Shown: positions 35,304 through 44,647 of the stretch, piece after piece
Position numbering within the stretch: the first letter of the stretch is position 1
How the letters are laid out: each line of letters begins with the position of its first letter
Assembly (NCBI GenBank): GCA_965531145.1
Contig: CBESOE010000005.1
Span: 26,319 to 90,318 of the forward strand
Reading direction: 5' to 3'
Length of the DNA: 64,000 bases
From: JAQAZP01 sp965531145
GTDB lineage: Bacteria; Acidobacteriota; JAQAZP01
Translations under genes and position numbers: made by a program
Notes under the pieces: generated by a model
Database searches by the model: none
The model's input: the letters and a program-made list of their open reading frames with translations, nothing else
Told to the model about the DNA's origin: nothing

Positions 35304-38300
35304 ATGGCCAGGCTCACCCTGATCTGGATCATTCTGCTGACGGCGATCCAAACCGGTGCGGCCGGTGCCGTGCCCGGGCAGGGACCCGATATTGAGTTCA
35401 AAGAGATCTCAATCGAAAACGGACTCTCCCAGAGCATCGTGGAGTGCATCATCCAGGATCGCCGCGGTTTCCTCTGGTTCGGTACCGAGGATGGGCTGAA
35501 CAGATACGACGGGTATGATTTCACCGTGTTCCGCAATGACCCCGATGAGCGGAATACGCTGAGTTACAACCACATCCTTTCACTGTGCGAGGATCGTCAG
35601 GGCCGGATCTGGATCGGCACCTTCCAGGGTGGTCTTAACCGCTACGACCCGGCGACCCGCCGGTTCGACCTCTTCCAGCACGACCCGGACGACGCTTCGA
35701 GCCTCAGCAACAACAACATCAACCGCATCGTTGAAGGCCGGAGCGGCCTGCTCTGGATCGGCACCGACCACGGCCTGAACAGCTTCGACCCGGTCACCGA
35801 GACATTCACCCGCTACTTGAGCGACCAGGACAGTTCGGTGGGTTCCGGCCGCAGCGTGATCCGGGCGATCCACGAGGCCCCCTCCGGTGACCTCTGGATC
35901 GGCACCGCCGGCGGGGGTCTCGGCTGCTTCGATCGGAACCGTATTGGATTCACCTGGTACCGGCACGATCCCGAAGACCAGCACAGTTTGAGCCACGACA
36001 GCGTCCGGGTGATCTACACCGACAGTGGACGCACGCTGTGGGTCGGAACCGTTGGGGGCGGGCTGAACCGCTTTGACCCGGCAGACGAATCCTTCGATTC
36101 GTTCCGCAACCGGACCGGCGATCCGTTCAGCCTGAGCAATGACCAGGTCTATGCCATACACGAGGATCGCAACGACGGGTTCTGGGTCGGAACCAACGGT
36201 GGAGGCCTCAACCTGTTCGATCGGGAGGAAGAAGTCTTCCACCGCTACCAGAACGATCCCAACGACCCCACCAGCCTGAGTTACGATGAAATATACGATA
36301 TCCATGAGGACAGTTCAGGCGTTATCTGGCTCGGGACATACGGCGGCGGAACCAACCGCTTTGACCGTAACAAAAAGGGGTTCACCCACTACCAACCGGA
36401 TCCCAACAACCCGAACAGCCTGTCCGGCGACATCGTCTGGTCGATTCACGAGGACGAGACGGGAGCTCTCTGGATCGGGACCCACGGCGGCGGGCTGAAC
36501 CGTCTGGACCGCTCCACCGGGCACTACTCCCACTTCCGCCACGACCCTGATGACGCCACCAGCCTGTCCAGTGATATCGTGCGGGTGATCTACGCCGACA
36601 GCGATGGCACTATCTGGATCGGAACCCACGGCGGCGGAATCTGCCGCTTCGACCGGGAAAACGGAACGTTCCTTTCCCACCGGCATGATCCGGATAGTCC
36701 CCACAGCCTGAGTCATGACGAGATCAGGGCGTTATACGAAGACCGCGCCGGCTTTTTCTGGGTGGGAACCAACGGCGGCGGCCTGAACCGGTTCGACCGG
36801 GAGAGCGGAACGTTTGTCACCTACTGCAACGACCCGGACCTTGCCGACAGTCTGAGCAACGACTTTGTCCGAGTTATCCTGGAGGACAGACAGGGCACAT
36901 TCTGGATCGGGACCCAGGGTGGCGGGCTCAATGTCCTTGATCGGGAAACCGGTGAATTCACCCACTACCGCGCCGACCCGGAGAACCCGGACAGCCTGAG
37001 CAATGACTACATTTTCTCGATTCACGAAGACCGCTCGGGCACCATCTGGATCGGCACCTGGGGTGGAGGGATCAACCGCTTCAACCGGGAGAGCGGCACC
37101 TTCAGCCACTACACGGAAAATGACGGGCTCTCCAACAACTCGGTCTACGGAATTCTCGAGGACGACCAGAATCGGTTCTGGCTGAGCACCAACTATGGTC
37201 TTTCCAATTTCGACCCCCGCAGCGAAACGTTCAGCAACTACACCATGGAGGACGGCCTGCAGAGCAATGAGTTCAACGGCGGCTCATTCCATCGCAGTCC
37301 CGGCGGAGAGCTGTTTTTTGGCGGCATCAACGGATTCAACGCCTTCATTCCTGCGGAGATCCATCACAATCCGCATGTCCCGCCGGTGGTTCTCACCTCG
37401 TTCCTGAAACTGAACCAACGGGTGCCGCTGGAAAAGCCGATCTGGGAACTGGAGGAGCTGGTTCTCTCCCACCGGGACTACGTCTTCTCCTTCGAGTTCG
37501 CGGCGCTGGATTTCACCGCCCCGAACAAGAACCGCTACGCCTACATGATGGAAGGTCTCGACGAGGACTGGATCGAGACCGACGCGTCCCGGAGAATTGC
37601 CACCTACACCACACTGTCCCCGGGGAAATACACCTTCCGCGTCAAGGGATCCAACAACGACGGTATCTGGAACGAAACCGGCGCCTCGATCAGGCTGAAT
37701 ATCACCCCGCCGTTCTGGCGGACCTGGTCCTTTCGGATACTGGCCTTCTGCGTCCTGCTCTCCCTGATCTACCCGTTCTACAAACGTAGAGTGCGCAACG
37801 AACGGATGGCTGCCGAACTGCAGGCCGCCCACGTGGCCCAGATGTCGATCATGCCCCATGACGACCCCCGGGTGCCGGGTCTCGACATCTCCGGAGTCAC
37901 CCGGCCGGCCAACGAGGTGGGAGGCGATTTCTATGATTACTTCTGGCTCGACGAGGAGCGCCGGCGGTTTGGCATTGCGGTGGGGGATGTATCGGGCAAA
38001 GCGATGCAGGCGGCGATGATCGCCGTCATGTCCTCGGGAATGATCTGCTCGGAAGTGGTCGGGGGAGGCTCCACGGCCCACATCATGACCAGCCTCAACC
38101 GTCCGCTCTTCCGCAAAACCTCAGGGAAAATGTTCGTCTCGCTGCTGCTGGCCGCCATCGACACCGGGACCAGGCAATTGAGTTTTTCCAACGCCGGATT
38201 CAGCCACCCGCTGCTCAAATCGGGTGGGACCATCACCATCCTGGAGCGTGAGGGGCCCAGGTTTCCACTGGGCGTGGTGGCGGAAACCGAATACCTCGAA

Positions 38301-38546
38301 CGGACGGTCCAACTCCAGGCCGGGGATGTTTTTGTGCTCTACTCCGACGGGATCCCCGAGGCCGTTGATGCCGAGCAAAATCTCTACGAACTGGAGGCGC
38401 TACAGAGATTACTGGCCCGCATGGACACCGACCCACTGCCGGCAGAGGAGATAAAGGAACGGATCATCCGCGACGTGCTCCTCTTCACCGGCCGCTCCCC
38501 CCAGGCCGACGACATGACCGTGGTGGTGGTCAAGGTAAGCCCTTGA
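35304..38546 (+). CDS. Two-component-regulator propeller sensor with SpoIIE/PP2C phosphatase output
   Basis: A 1080-residue protein started at the ATG at 35304 (GGAG 9 bases upstream), with a signal peptide ending near G-A-A-G-A-V-P. About fourteen Reg_prop units (residues about 30-690) of the form E-D-x-x-G-x-x-W-I-G-T-x-G-G-G-L-N-R-F-D-R build two periplasmic seven-bladed propellers. A Y_Y_Y domain follows (about 720-800), then one transmembrane helix (about 803-825) and a cytoplasmic PP2C/SpoIIE domain (about 845-1078) with its metal-binding acids: E-V-G-G-D-F-Y-D-Y, A-V-G-D-V-S-G-K, L-Y-S-D-G and A-D-D-M-T. Instead of a kinase, the output is a Ser/Thr phosphatase, probably acting on an anti-sigma-factor antagonist; none is encoded nearby. 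It starts 48 bases after the DUF2207 gene. Confidence 0.93.
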   Translation: MARLTLIWIILLTAIQTGAAGAVPGQGPDIEFKEISIENGLSQSIVECIIQDRRGFLWFGTEDGLNRYDGYDFTVFRNDPDERNTLSYNHILSLCEDRQGRIWIGTFQGGLNRYDPATRRFDLFQHDPDDASSLSNNNINRIVEGRSGLLWIGTDHGLNSFDPVTETFTRYLSDQDSSVGSGRSVIRAIHEAPSGDLWIGTAGGGLGCFDRNRIGFTWYRHDPEDQHSLSHDSVRVIYTDSGRTLWVGTVGGGLNRFDPADESFDSFRNRTGDPFSLSNDQVYAIHEDRNDGFWVGTNGGGLNLFDREEEVFHRYQNDPNDPTSLSYDEIYDIHEDSSGVIWLGTYGGGTNRFDRNKKGFTHYQPDPNNPNSLSGDIVWSIHEDETGALWIGTHGGGLNRLDRSTGHYSHFRHDPDDATSLSSDIVRVIYADSDGTIWIGTHGGGICRFDRENGTFLSHRHDPDSPHSLSHDEIRALYEDRAGFFWVGTNGGGLNRFDRESGTFVTYCNDPDLADSLSNDFVRVILEDRQGTFWIGTQGGGLNVLDRETGEFTHYRADPENPDSLSNDYIFSIHEDRSGTIWIGTWGGGINRFNRESGTFSHYTENDGLSNNSVYGILEDDQNRFWLSTNYGLSNFDPRSETFSNYTMEDGLQSNEFNGGSFHRSPGGELFFGGINGFNAFIPAEIHHNPHVPPVVLTSFLKLNQRVPLEKPIWELEELVLSHRDYVFSFEFAALDFTAPNKNRYAYMMEGLDEDWIETDASRRIATYTTLSPGKYTFRVKGSNNDGIWNETGASIRLNITPPFWRTWSFRILAFCVLLSLIYPFYKRRVRNERMAAELQAAHVAQMSIMPHDDPRVPGLDISGVTRPANEVGGDFYDYFWLDEERRRFGIAVGDVSGKAMQAAMIAVMSSGMICSEVVGGGSTAHIMTSLNRPLFRKTSGKMFVSLLLAAIDTGTRQLSFSNAGFSHPLLKSGGTITILEREGPRFPLGVVAETEYLERTVQLQAGDVFVLYSDGIPEAVDAEQNLYELEALQRLLARMDTDPLPAEEIKERIIRDVLLFTGRSPQADDMTVVVVKVSP

Positions 38547-38551
38547 TCTAC

Positions 38552-39769
38552 TCACAAAACCCCATCGAACACGTCGATCAGGCGGTGAATCTCTTCCAGG
38601 CTGTTGTAGTGCACCAGGCTCACCCGCACCACGCCGTCCTCGGGGTCCAGCCCCAGGGCCCGGCAGAGCCGGTGAGCGTACATGTGCCCGTTGCGGATGC
38701 CGATGTTCTGCCGGTGGGCCGCCTCGGCGATTTGTTGCGAGGGCAGGTCATGGTGGAGAAAGCTCACCGTGCCCACCCGTGAACGGCCGGCTGTTTCCGG
38801 GCCCACCACCCGCACCCGCGGGTGCCCCAGCAGGTAGTCCAGCAGGCACTGCTGCAGCGGCAGTTCCCAGCGGGTCATCAGTTCGAAAGCCTCGGTGACG
38901 GTGGCCCGGTCCACCTCTTCCCGACCGGCGAGAAACGCCAGATACTCCCCCAGGGCCAGCAGCCCGGCGCAGCCCTCGTGGATTGCCCCGCCCAGCTCGA
39001 ACTTGTAGGGGACCTCGTCGTCGGGGATGAAGTAGTGGTTCGGCCCGGTCAACTCGGCAAAGGCCTCCTCCTTGCCATAGAGCGCGGCCATGTGCGGGCC
39101 GTAGACCTTGTAGGTCGAGTAGACATACCAGTCCACGTCCCAGGCCTCCACGTCCATGGCACGGTGAGGAGCATAGGCCACACCGTCCACCACCACCCGC
39201 GCCCCCGCCCCGTGGGCCAGCCGGACGATACCCTCGAGGTCGACGATGTCGCCCAGCAGGTTGGAGACATGGGGGAAAGCGACGATCCTCGTGCGCGGGG
39301 TGAGCAAGCGGGCCAGGTCGTCGAGGGGGCAGACACCGGTGGTCGGATCAACCCTCCAGATCTTCACCGTCATCCCCCGGCCGGCCAGGGAGGCCCAGGG
39401 CCCGGCATTGGCTTCGTGGGCGGTCTCGGCGATGACCACCTCGTCACCCGGGGAGAGGATACCGGCGTAACAGTCGGCCAGCATGCGGCAGAGCACCGAG
39501 CAGGAGGAGGCCAGGGCCACCGTCCCCGTTCGTGTACCGTTCATCAGCAAATTGATGAACTCGTGCGCCCGGTACACCGTGTCGGTGGCCTGCTGCGAGA
39601 GCGCATACCCGGCCTCCAGCTGAACGTAGGAGTTCAGCATGTACTCGTGCATCCGGTCGGCCACCACCCGGGGGACCTGGGAACCGCCGGCATTCTCCAG
39701 AAAGACGGTGGCCGAGGCCAGGGCCGGAAACTGGCGGCGAATCAACTGCTTGTCAGGGTGATGATCCAT
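38552..39769 (-). CDS. Class V PLP aminotransferase, cysteine desulfurase-like subgroup without catalytic Cys
   Basis: A 405-residue PLP enzyme related to SufS/NifS-like proteins of the TIGR01976-type subgroup. The PLP lysine is in V-Y-S-T-Y-K-V-Y-G-P-H, the Asp in V-V-V-D-G-V-A-Y-A-P-H and the cofactor-contacting His in A-E-T-A-H-E-A-N. At the place of the desulfurase active-site Cys (S-G-H-H-C-A in SufS) it reads N-G-H-M-Y-A-H, so cysteine desulfuration by the usual mechanism is unlikely. The substrate is unknown. It ends 5 bases from the convergent sensor phosphatase gene. It may share transcription with the C-N hydrolase gene at 39826-41253, which reads towards it. Confidence 0.87.
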   Translation of the reverse strand: MDHHPDKQLIRRQFPALASATVFLENAGGSQVPRVVADRMHEYMLNSYVQLEAGYALSQQATDTVYRAHEFINLLMNGTRTGTVALASSCSVLCRMLADCYAGILSPGDEVVIAETAHEANAGPWASLAGRGMTVKIWRVDPTTGVCPLDDLARLLTPRTRIVAFPHVSNLLGDIVDLEGIVRLAHGAGARVVVDGVAYAPHRAMDVEAWDVDWYVYSTYKVYGPHMAALYGKEEAFAELTGPNHYFIPDDEVPYKFELGGAIHEGCAGLLALGEYLAFLAGREEVDRATVTEAFELMTRWELPLQQCLLDYLLGHPRVRVVGPETAGRSRVGTVSFLHHDLPSQQIAEAAHRQNIGIRNGHMYAHRLCRALGLDPEDGVVRVSLVHYNSLEEIHRLIDVFDGVL

Positions 39770-39825
39770 GGTTCTGCTGCCTCCCGGCGCAGGATATCAC
39801 CACACCCGGGGAGAAACCAAACCGG

Positions 39826-41253
39826 TCAGCGCTGCCTGCGGAAAACGACCTGGCCGTAACTCTCCTCGATGCCGCAGAGGTGCAAGGTCATGGTCTCCCC
39901 TTCCAGAGCACCCCTGGCCTCCATGATCGACCCGCTGGCGGTGCGGAAGGTGAAGGAAAGCCGGTCACCCACCATGTTCAGGTGCTGGAGCGGTGCCCGG
40001 TCCACGCTCCCCGACGAGTTGGAGATCTCGCCCGAAACGGCATCCTGTTGCACCCGCAGAACCACCCGACCATCCAGCGCTCCCTCCGAATCCCCGGGGA
40101 TGGTTTCCCAGACACCGGCGAACCGCTGGCGGTCCGTAGACAACGCCCGGTGCCAGTGCTCGGTGAAGCGGGTGACAAACTCCTCCACGGTCAGGCCGCC
40201 GGAGGTGAAGAAGGCATCGGGAAGCTCGGGGATCCGGGTCAGGGACTCAAGGAACTCGCGCATTTCCCGGTCGGTGTAGGGATGCAGGCGATACCGCACG
40301 TCACCGCCCTGCTGCTGGTCGATATTGAGAACCAGTACCGGGTCCGTACTGGAGAAATCGATATCGTTCAGGGAGAGCCGCTTCAGTGCCGGATTTACCC
40401 TGGTTTTGAAATAGATCCCGCGGCCCCGCACGTCGCAGAGGACCGACCACTCGGGCACGTCGAAGACCGTCAGGTTCTCCAGCATCTGCAGGCCGTAGGC
40501 CACGGCATCCTGGGTCGGGTCGAAGTCCCGGACCATCACCGCCGTCTTGACGAACCGCGGCACCGCACTGTCGTCCAGCACCGGCTCGTAGCTGCCGCCA
40601 AAACCGTCGAAGTATTTGAGCAACTCCATTTCCCGGTCGTAGGGTGTATTGAACAAACCGGGGACCGGCATGGATTCTCCCCGGTTGACCACCACTTCCC
40701 CGCCGACAAAGGCCAGGGCGGCGCAGTTTCCGGCGGCATCACCCACAAAGTAGTGCCAGGGCCAGCCGTCGATCTCCGTCTCTGCGGCGCTCTCCAGCAC
40801 ATCATCCACTGAGGAGCAATTGTCGAGGACGAACTGCATCCAGTTCATGTGCATCAACCGGGGGAACTCATCGTTCTTCGGGTATTCCCCTTCCTCGTTC
40901 ATCTCCCAGATGAACAGCCCGGCCTCGTTGATCCCGCCATCGGGGAAATCCCGACCAAAGCAGTTGACGGTCACCGAACCGTAGCGGGAAATCCAGTCCA
41001 GCGATGACGGGTTGGCGCCGTCCTTGTTGATCAGCTCACTCCAGGTGCGCCCGGTCTTGAACACCCCCCGCTTGTTGATGAAGAGCATGCCGGGCACCCC
41101 GATGTCCCCTTCGTTGAGGTTGTGACCGAAGACCAGGGTCTCCCCCTTGTGCAGCATGAAGCTGGAACAGGCCCATGACGGCTCGGTGGCGGAGAGCAGC
41201 AGGATCAGGGACAAAACAAGGGCAGCGACCAGCATCGGGTATCTGTGGTTCAT
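39826..41253 (-). CDS. Secreted Ntn-type linear amide C-N hydrolase (choloylglycine hydrolase/acyltransferase family)
   Basis: A 475-residue exported enzyme. The start is the ATG at 41253 with AGGAGGAA upstream; the preceding TTG is not needed. The signal peptide (L-V-L-S-L-I-L-L-L-S-A-T-E-P-S-W-A) is followed immediately by C-S-S-F-M-L-H-K-G-E-T-L-V-F-G-H-N-L-N-E, so cleavage after Ala would expose Cys as the N-terminal nucleophile, as the Ntn mechanism needs. The downstream Arg/Asp/Asn positions of the family are plausible. A C-terminal beta-rich domain of about 100 residues is added. Relatives cleave bile-salt, penicillin-type or acyl-homoserine-lactone amides; the substrate here is unknown. 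It is divergent from the sigma-54 activator. Confidence 0.84.
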   Translation of the reverse strand: MNHRYPMLVAALVLSLILLLSATEPSWACSSFMLHKGETLVFGHNLNEGDIGVPGMLFINKRGVFKTGRTWSELINKDGANPSSLDWISRYGSVTVNCFGRDFPDGGINEAGLFIWEMNEEGEYPKNDEFPRLMHMNWMQFVLDNCSSVDDVLESAAETEIDGWPWHYFVGDAAGNCAALAFVGGEVVVNRGESMPVPGLFNTPYDREMELLKYFDGFGGSYEPVLDDSAVPRFVKTAVMVRDFDPTQDAVAYGLQMLENLTVFDVPEWSVLCDVRGRGIYFKTRVNPALKRLSLNDIDFSSTDPVLVLNIDQQQGGDVRYRLHPYTDREMREFLESLTRIPELPDAFFTSGGLTVEEFVTRFTEHWHRALSTDRQRFAGVWETIPGDSEGALDGRVVLRVQQDAVSGEISNSSGSVDRAPLQHLNMVGDRLSFTFRTASGSIMEARGALEGETMTLHLCGIEESYGQVVFRRQR

Positions 41254-41547
41254 CAAAGATTCCTCCGTATTGTGAAACCACCTCTAGTAACGAACGGGTG
41301 GACCGAAAAGTTTCGCAGCGACCCGCCACCGGGCGGACCGATCCCACTGCATGAGAACCCGTCACAATAGTGCCGGGTCGGCTGGAACAGGCAAAATTCT
41401 GAAAATAAATGAGCGATTTCTTAATATAATTATCATCACTCTCCGTGAATTCCCATCATTTCAACCACCCCCATTTAATTTTGGCGTCGTGATGCCGATA
41501 CCAAGGTGAATCCTGGCGGTACCGTACCGGCGGGCAAGGGGGTGTGC
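41254..41547. other. AT-rich divergent promoter region
   Basis: It separates the C-N hydrolase gene (minus) from the sigma-54 activator gene (plus). The stretch 41395-41480 is strikingly AT-rich (A-rich and TAATATAATTAT-like sequence) compared with the GC-rich flanks, as expected for promoters in both directions. I could not fix -35/-10 boxes or a sigma-54 -24/-12 element with confidence. Confidence 0.4.
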
Positions 41548-44532
41548 GTGAGCGAATTACTGTTCAACCTGCGATCCACCGACATCCTGCGGGGATGCGT
41601 GCGGCTGCTGCGGAACCTCGTGGGGGCGGAAGCTGTGTCGCTCTATCTGCCCGCATCACCCGAAGATCTGAACGAACCGATCCTGCTCCATGAAGGGGAT
41701 GACGACCCGGTGGCCGAGCTGGCCGACCCGGGCGCGGCGGCGGAGTTCTGCTCCAGGTTTGGCGTCGGGGATGGGCAGGAAGACACGGAGCATCATCACC
41801 AGGTTTTTCGCCGGGTCAGCAGTTCGTCCACCGGCGGCCTGCTGATCCGGGTCAGCCCTCCCCTGTCCGTACTTCAGCCAGGCACCCCGGGCGAGCCGCG
41901 GCCATCGCGGCGCGCCGGCGATCTCACCGATGGGCCACCCACCCTGCCGGGAATCTGGATCGGTCTCCGCGGAGCGGACAACGGCCGGCTGAGGCTGCCC
42001 GCATCGCTGCGAGACCTGGCCAGTTCCCCCGAGCTGGGCCAGTGGTGGGACTGGCTGATCAGCCTCGGTGCGGCACTGGCCCTGCACGCCCGCCAGGTCT
42101 CTTCGGTGATCGATGATCCGGTGAGCGGACTGCCCGGCCGGGGACAGTTCGAGACCCGCCTGACCAGGACCGTTGAACAGGGTGGAAAACTGAATCGGTC
42201 CTTCACCCTGATCCTGGTCAACCCCGACGACTTCGAGGTGGTGAACGAACACTTTGGCCGGGAAGCAGGCGACATGGTGGTTCGCGAGATCGCCAACCGA
42301 CTGGTATCCCTGGTCCGCTCCACCGACGTGGTGCACCGCTACGGCGGAGCGATCTTTACCATCCTGCTCCCCGACTCCGGTCTCGAGGACGGTGTCCTGG
42401 TGGCCGAAAAGATCCGCTCGGGCCTGGCCGAGGGCGCCTACCTGCAGGGCACCGTGCGCCTTGGCTTCAGCCTGGGGCTCACGGCATTCACGCCCGAGGA
42501 GTTCGACGACGCGCAAACCGTGGGGATGGACCTCTTCCGCCAGGCCGACCGGGCGCTGCACGTGGCCCGGGAATCGGGGGGCGGACGGATCGTCACCTGG
42601 GGGCCGGACGCCGACCTCGAGGAAGTGGCCAACATCGACCGGCTCAGTGGTATCTTCACCGCCGACCTGGCCAAGGACTACCGCAACATGCTGTTGTTGT
42701 GGGACATCGTCGGCATCATCTCCGCCAATCCCGATCCCGAAGACCTGGCCGCCCAGGCCATCGACCGGCTGCAGGCAGCCTTCAAGCCCGAGCGGATGGC
42801 ACTGTTCCTCAACAATTCCGGTGAGGCAGAACCCGAGCCGGTGGCAATCCGCAACAGCCTCTCCATTCCCGAAGCCGAACGGAACACCCTGGCGTTGAAC
42901 CGGGACCAGAAGCGCCTGGTCCGGGAGGCCTTCGATTCCGACGAGCCCATGGAACGGACCTGCACCGGCGAACAACAGGACGAACCGGTGGTGAGCTGGG
43001 CCGTGCCGCTGGTTTCCCAGGGGGCGCACCTGGGCTGCCTCTACATGGACGGCGGCCAGGTGGCGATGACCATCGAGACCTCGGACCTCCTGTTCCTCAA
43101 GGCCTTCGCCCACCAGCTGGCCGTGGCGTTGGACCACGCCCGCCTGGCCGCCCTGGACCGGACACGCCAGGAAGAACAGCGGTCCCTTCTCCGGGCGGAG
43201 CTCAACGATCTGCGGCGGGCTCTGGGCCAGGCCCGGCTGGTGAGCCGCTCGCCGGAAATGGACTCGGTGCTGGCCACGGTCCGGCGGGTGGCGCCCACCA
43301 CGGCCACCGTGCTGATCACCGGGGAGAGCGGCACGGGCAAGGAATTGCTGGCCCGCACCATCCACGAGATGAGTGAACGGAAGGACAAACCGTTCATCGT
43401 GGTGGACTGCGGGGCCATCGCCTCGACCCTGATCGACAGCGAGCTCTTCGGCCGTGAAAAGGGCGCCTACACCGGGGCCCAGGAACGCGCCCGGGGCCGG
43501 CTCGCCGAGGCGGACGGGGGCACGGTAGTTCTCGATGAGATCGGCGAACTGCCCATCGAGGTGCAGAGCAAGCTGCTCCGCTTCGTCCAGGAAAAGCAGA
43601 TCACACCGGTGGGCGGGACCCGCACCCGGGAGGTGGACGTGCGGCTCATCGCCGTGACCAACCGCGACCTGGCCAGTGAGGTGAAGGCCGGACAGTTCAG
43701 GGAGGACCTCTATCACCGGCTCAACGTGGTGGCCATGGAATCTCCGGCCCTGCGTCACCGGCCGGATGATGTGCTGCACCTTGCCGAGCACTTCCTCAAC
43801 ATCTTCGCCCTGCAGTATCAGAAAGGGATTCACCGCTTCAGCAGCGAAGCCGAAGCCGGGATGCTGGACTACGACTGGCCCGGCAATGTACGGGAACTCC
43901 AGAACCGGGTGATGAAGGCGGTGATCCTTTCCGACGGCAGCGAACTGGGAATCGAGACGCTGGGGATCGGCAGGGCCGCCGGCCCCGACGACACGCCGGC
44001 GCAACCGGCATACCCCTTCCCGGCAGCTGCCCCGGAGACCGGGCCACAGGACGGCTCAACGGAGTCGACCTGGAATGCCCTGGCCGCTGCCCTGGGGCAG
44101 CAGGTGCGCAGCGCCGCCAGGAACGGACGGCGCGGCGCGGTGCCCCTGGGCCGCTGGCTCGCCGAGGACATGATTCTGGAGGCCTACGAGGCTTCCGGTA
44201 GGGTGTACAGTCGGGGGGCGGTCACCCTCGGCATCCCCGAAACCACTTTCCGGCGCAAGGCCGCCAGGATTCTGGGCCACTCCGAATCCGGTCTGCTGCC
44301 CCGCTCGGCGGACTGGAGCAACATCCGCCCGCTGATCGCCGCCTGGCTGCGGTCGGATCTGACCGACAACGAGAACCGCCTGGACATGTTGCGGAACGAG
44401 TTGCTGGCCAGGGTGGCCGAGCAGAGCGGCGATCAGACATCGTTGGCCGCAGCCCTGATGGGGGTGACCGCGGCGACCTACCGCTCCTGGTTGGAGAAGC
44501 TCCCGCAGACCCTGCCAGTGCCCTGCCCTTGA
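41548..44532 (+). CDS. Sigma-54-dependent activator with degenerate GGDEF, GAF and two C-terminal HTH-like segments
   Basis: About 994 residues from the GTG at 41548 (AAGGGGG upstream; a GTG at 41506 is an alternative). Order: an N-terminal GAF-like region (1-180); a GGDEF-fold domain (about 188-350) whose signature is GGAIF at 266-270, so diguanylate cyclase activity is probably lost; a GAF domain (about 375-545); and an AAA+ sigma-54 interaction domain with Walker A GESGTGKE (592-599), GAYTGA (639-644), Walker B VVLDEIGELP and the R-finger region. The C-terminus has two helical segments, LAEDMILEAY...TLGIPETTFRRKAAR (about 871-908) and ELLARVAEQSGDQTSLAAAL...TYRSWLEKL (about 946-985), both like Fis-type DNA-binding helices. 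The target promoter is unknown; the neighbouring FAD oxidase gene is a candidate. Confidence 0.9.
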   Translation: MSELLFNLRSTDILRGCVRLLRNLVGAEAVSLYLPASPEDLNEPILLHEGDDDPVAELADPGAAAEFCSRFGVGDGQEDTEHHHQVFRRVSSSSTGGLLIRVSPPLSVLQPGTPGEPRPSRRAGDLTDGPPTLPGIWIGLRGADNGRLRLPASLRDLASSPELGQWWDWLISLGAALALHARQVSSVIDDPVSGLPGRGQFETRLTRTVEQGGKLNRSFTLILVNPDDFEVVNEHFGREAGDMVVREIANRLVSLVRSTDVVHRYGGAIFTILLPDSGLEDGVLVAEKIRSGLAEGAYLQGTVRLGFSLGLTAFTPEEFDDAQTVGMDLFRQADRALHVARESGGGRIVTWGPDADLEEVANIDRLSGIFTADLAKDYRNMLLLWDIVGIISANPDPEDLAAQAIDRLQAAFKPERMALFLNNSGEAEPEPVAIRNSLSIPEAERNTLALNRDQKRLVREAFDSDEPMERTCTGEQQDEPVVSWAVPLVSQGAHLGCLYMDGGQVAMTIETSDLLFLKAFAHQLAVALDHARLAALDRTRQEEQRSLLRAELNDLRRALGQARLVSRSPEMDSVLATVRRVAPTTATVLITGESGTGKELLARTIHEMSERKDKPFIVVDCGAIASTLIDSELFGREKGAYTGAQERARGRLAEADGGTVVLDEIGELPIEVQSKLLRFVQEKQITPVGGTRTREVDVRLIAVTNRDLASEVKAGQFREDLYHRLNVVAMESPALRHRPDDVLHLAEHFLNIFALQYQKGIHRFSSEAEAGMLDYDWPGNVRELQNRVMKAVILSDGSELGIETLGIGRAAGPDDTPAQPAYPFPAAAPETGPQDGSTESTWNALAAALGQQVRSAARNGRRGAVPLGRWLAEDMILEAYEASGRVYSRGAVTLGIPETTFRRKAARILGHSESGLLPRSADWSNIRPLIAAWLRSDLTDNENRLDMLRNELLARVAEQSGDQTSLAAALMGVTAATYRSWLEKLPQTLPVPCP

Positions 44533-44556
44533 CATTGCAAGGAATTTTGGTAGCTT
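44529..44556 (+). promoter_or_regulatory. Candidate sigma-70 promoter of the FAD oxidase gene
   Basis: TTGACA (44529-44534), a 16-base spacer and TAGCTT (44551-44556), beginning inside the stop region of the sigma-54 activator gene and about 90 bases before the ATG at 44648. Confidence 0.5.
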
Positions 44557-44647
44557 ACCTCAGATTTTACGTACACAGAGAGTTCATCAGGAACGTTCTC
44601 CGGCAATTGTGCCGGGATGCTTGCCATGGGCAAGCCTGCGGAGATCA

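Noticed and set aside
39826..41253. Lipoprotein assignment for the C-N hydrolase because of Cys after the signal peptide
   Set aside because: The preceding S-W-A does not fit a lipobox, and the Ntn family needs the Cys free as nucleophile.
41254..41547. Sigma-54 (-24/-12) promoter next to the sigma-54 activator
   Set aside because: No TGGCAC-N5-TTGC-like match by eye on either strand.
41656..44004. Minus-strand 782-codon frame over the sigma-54 activator
   Set aside because: Shadow frame; the plus strand has Walker A/B and GAYTGA motifs.
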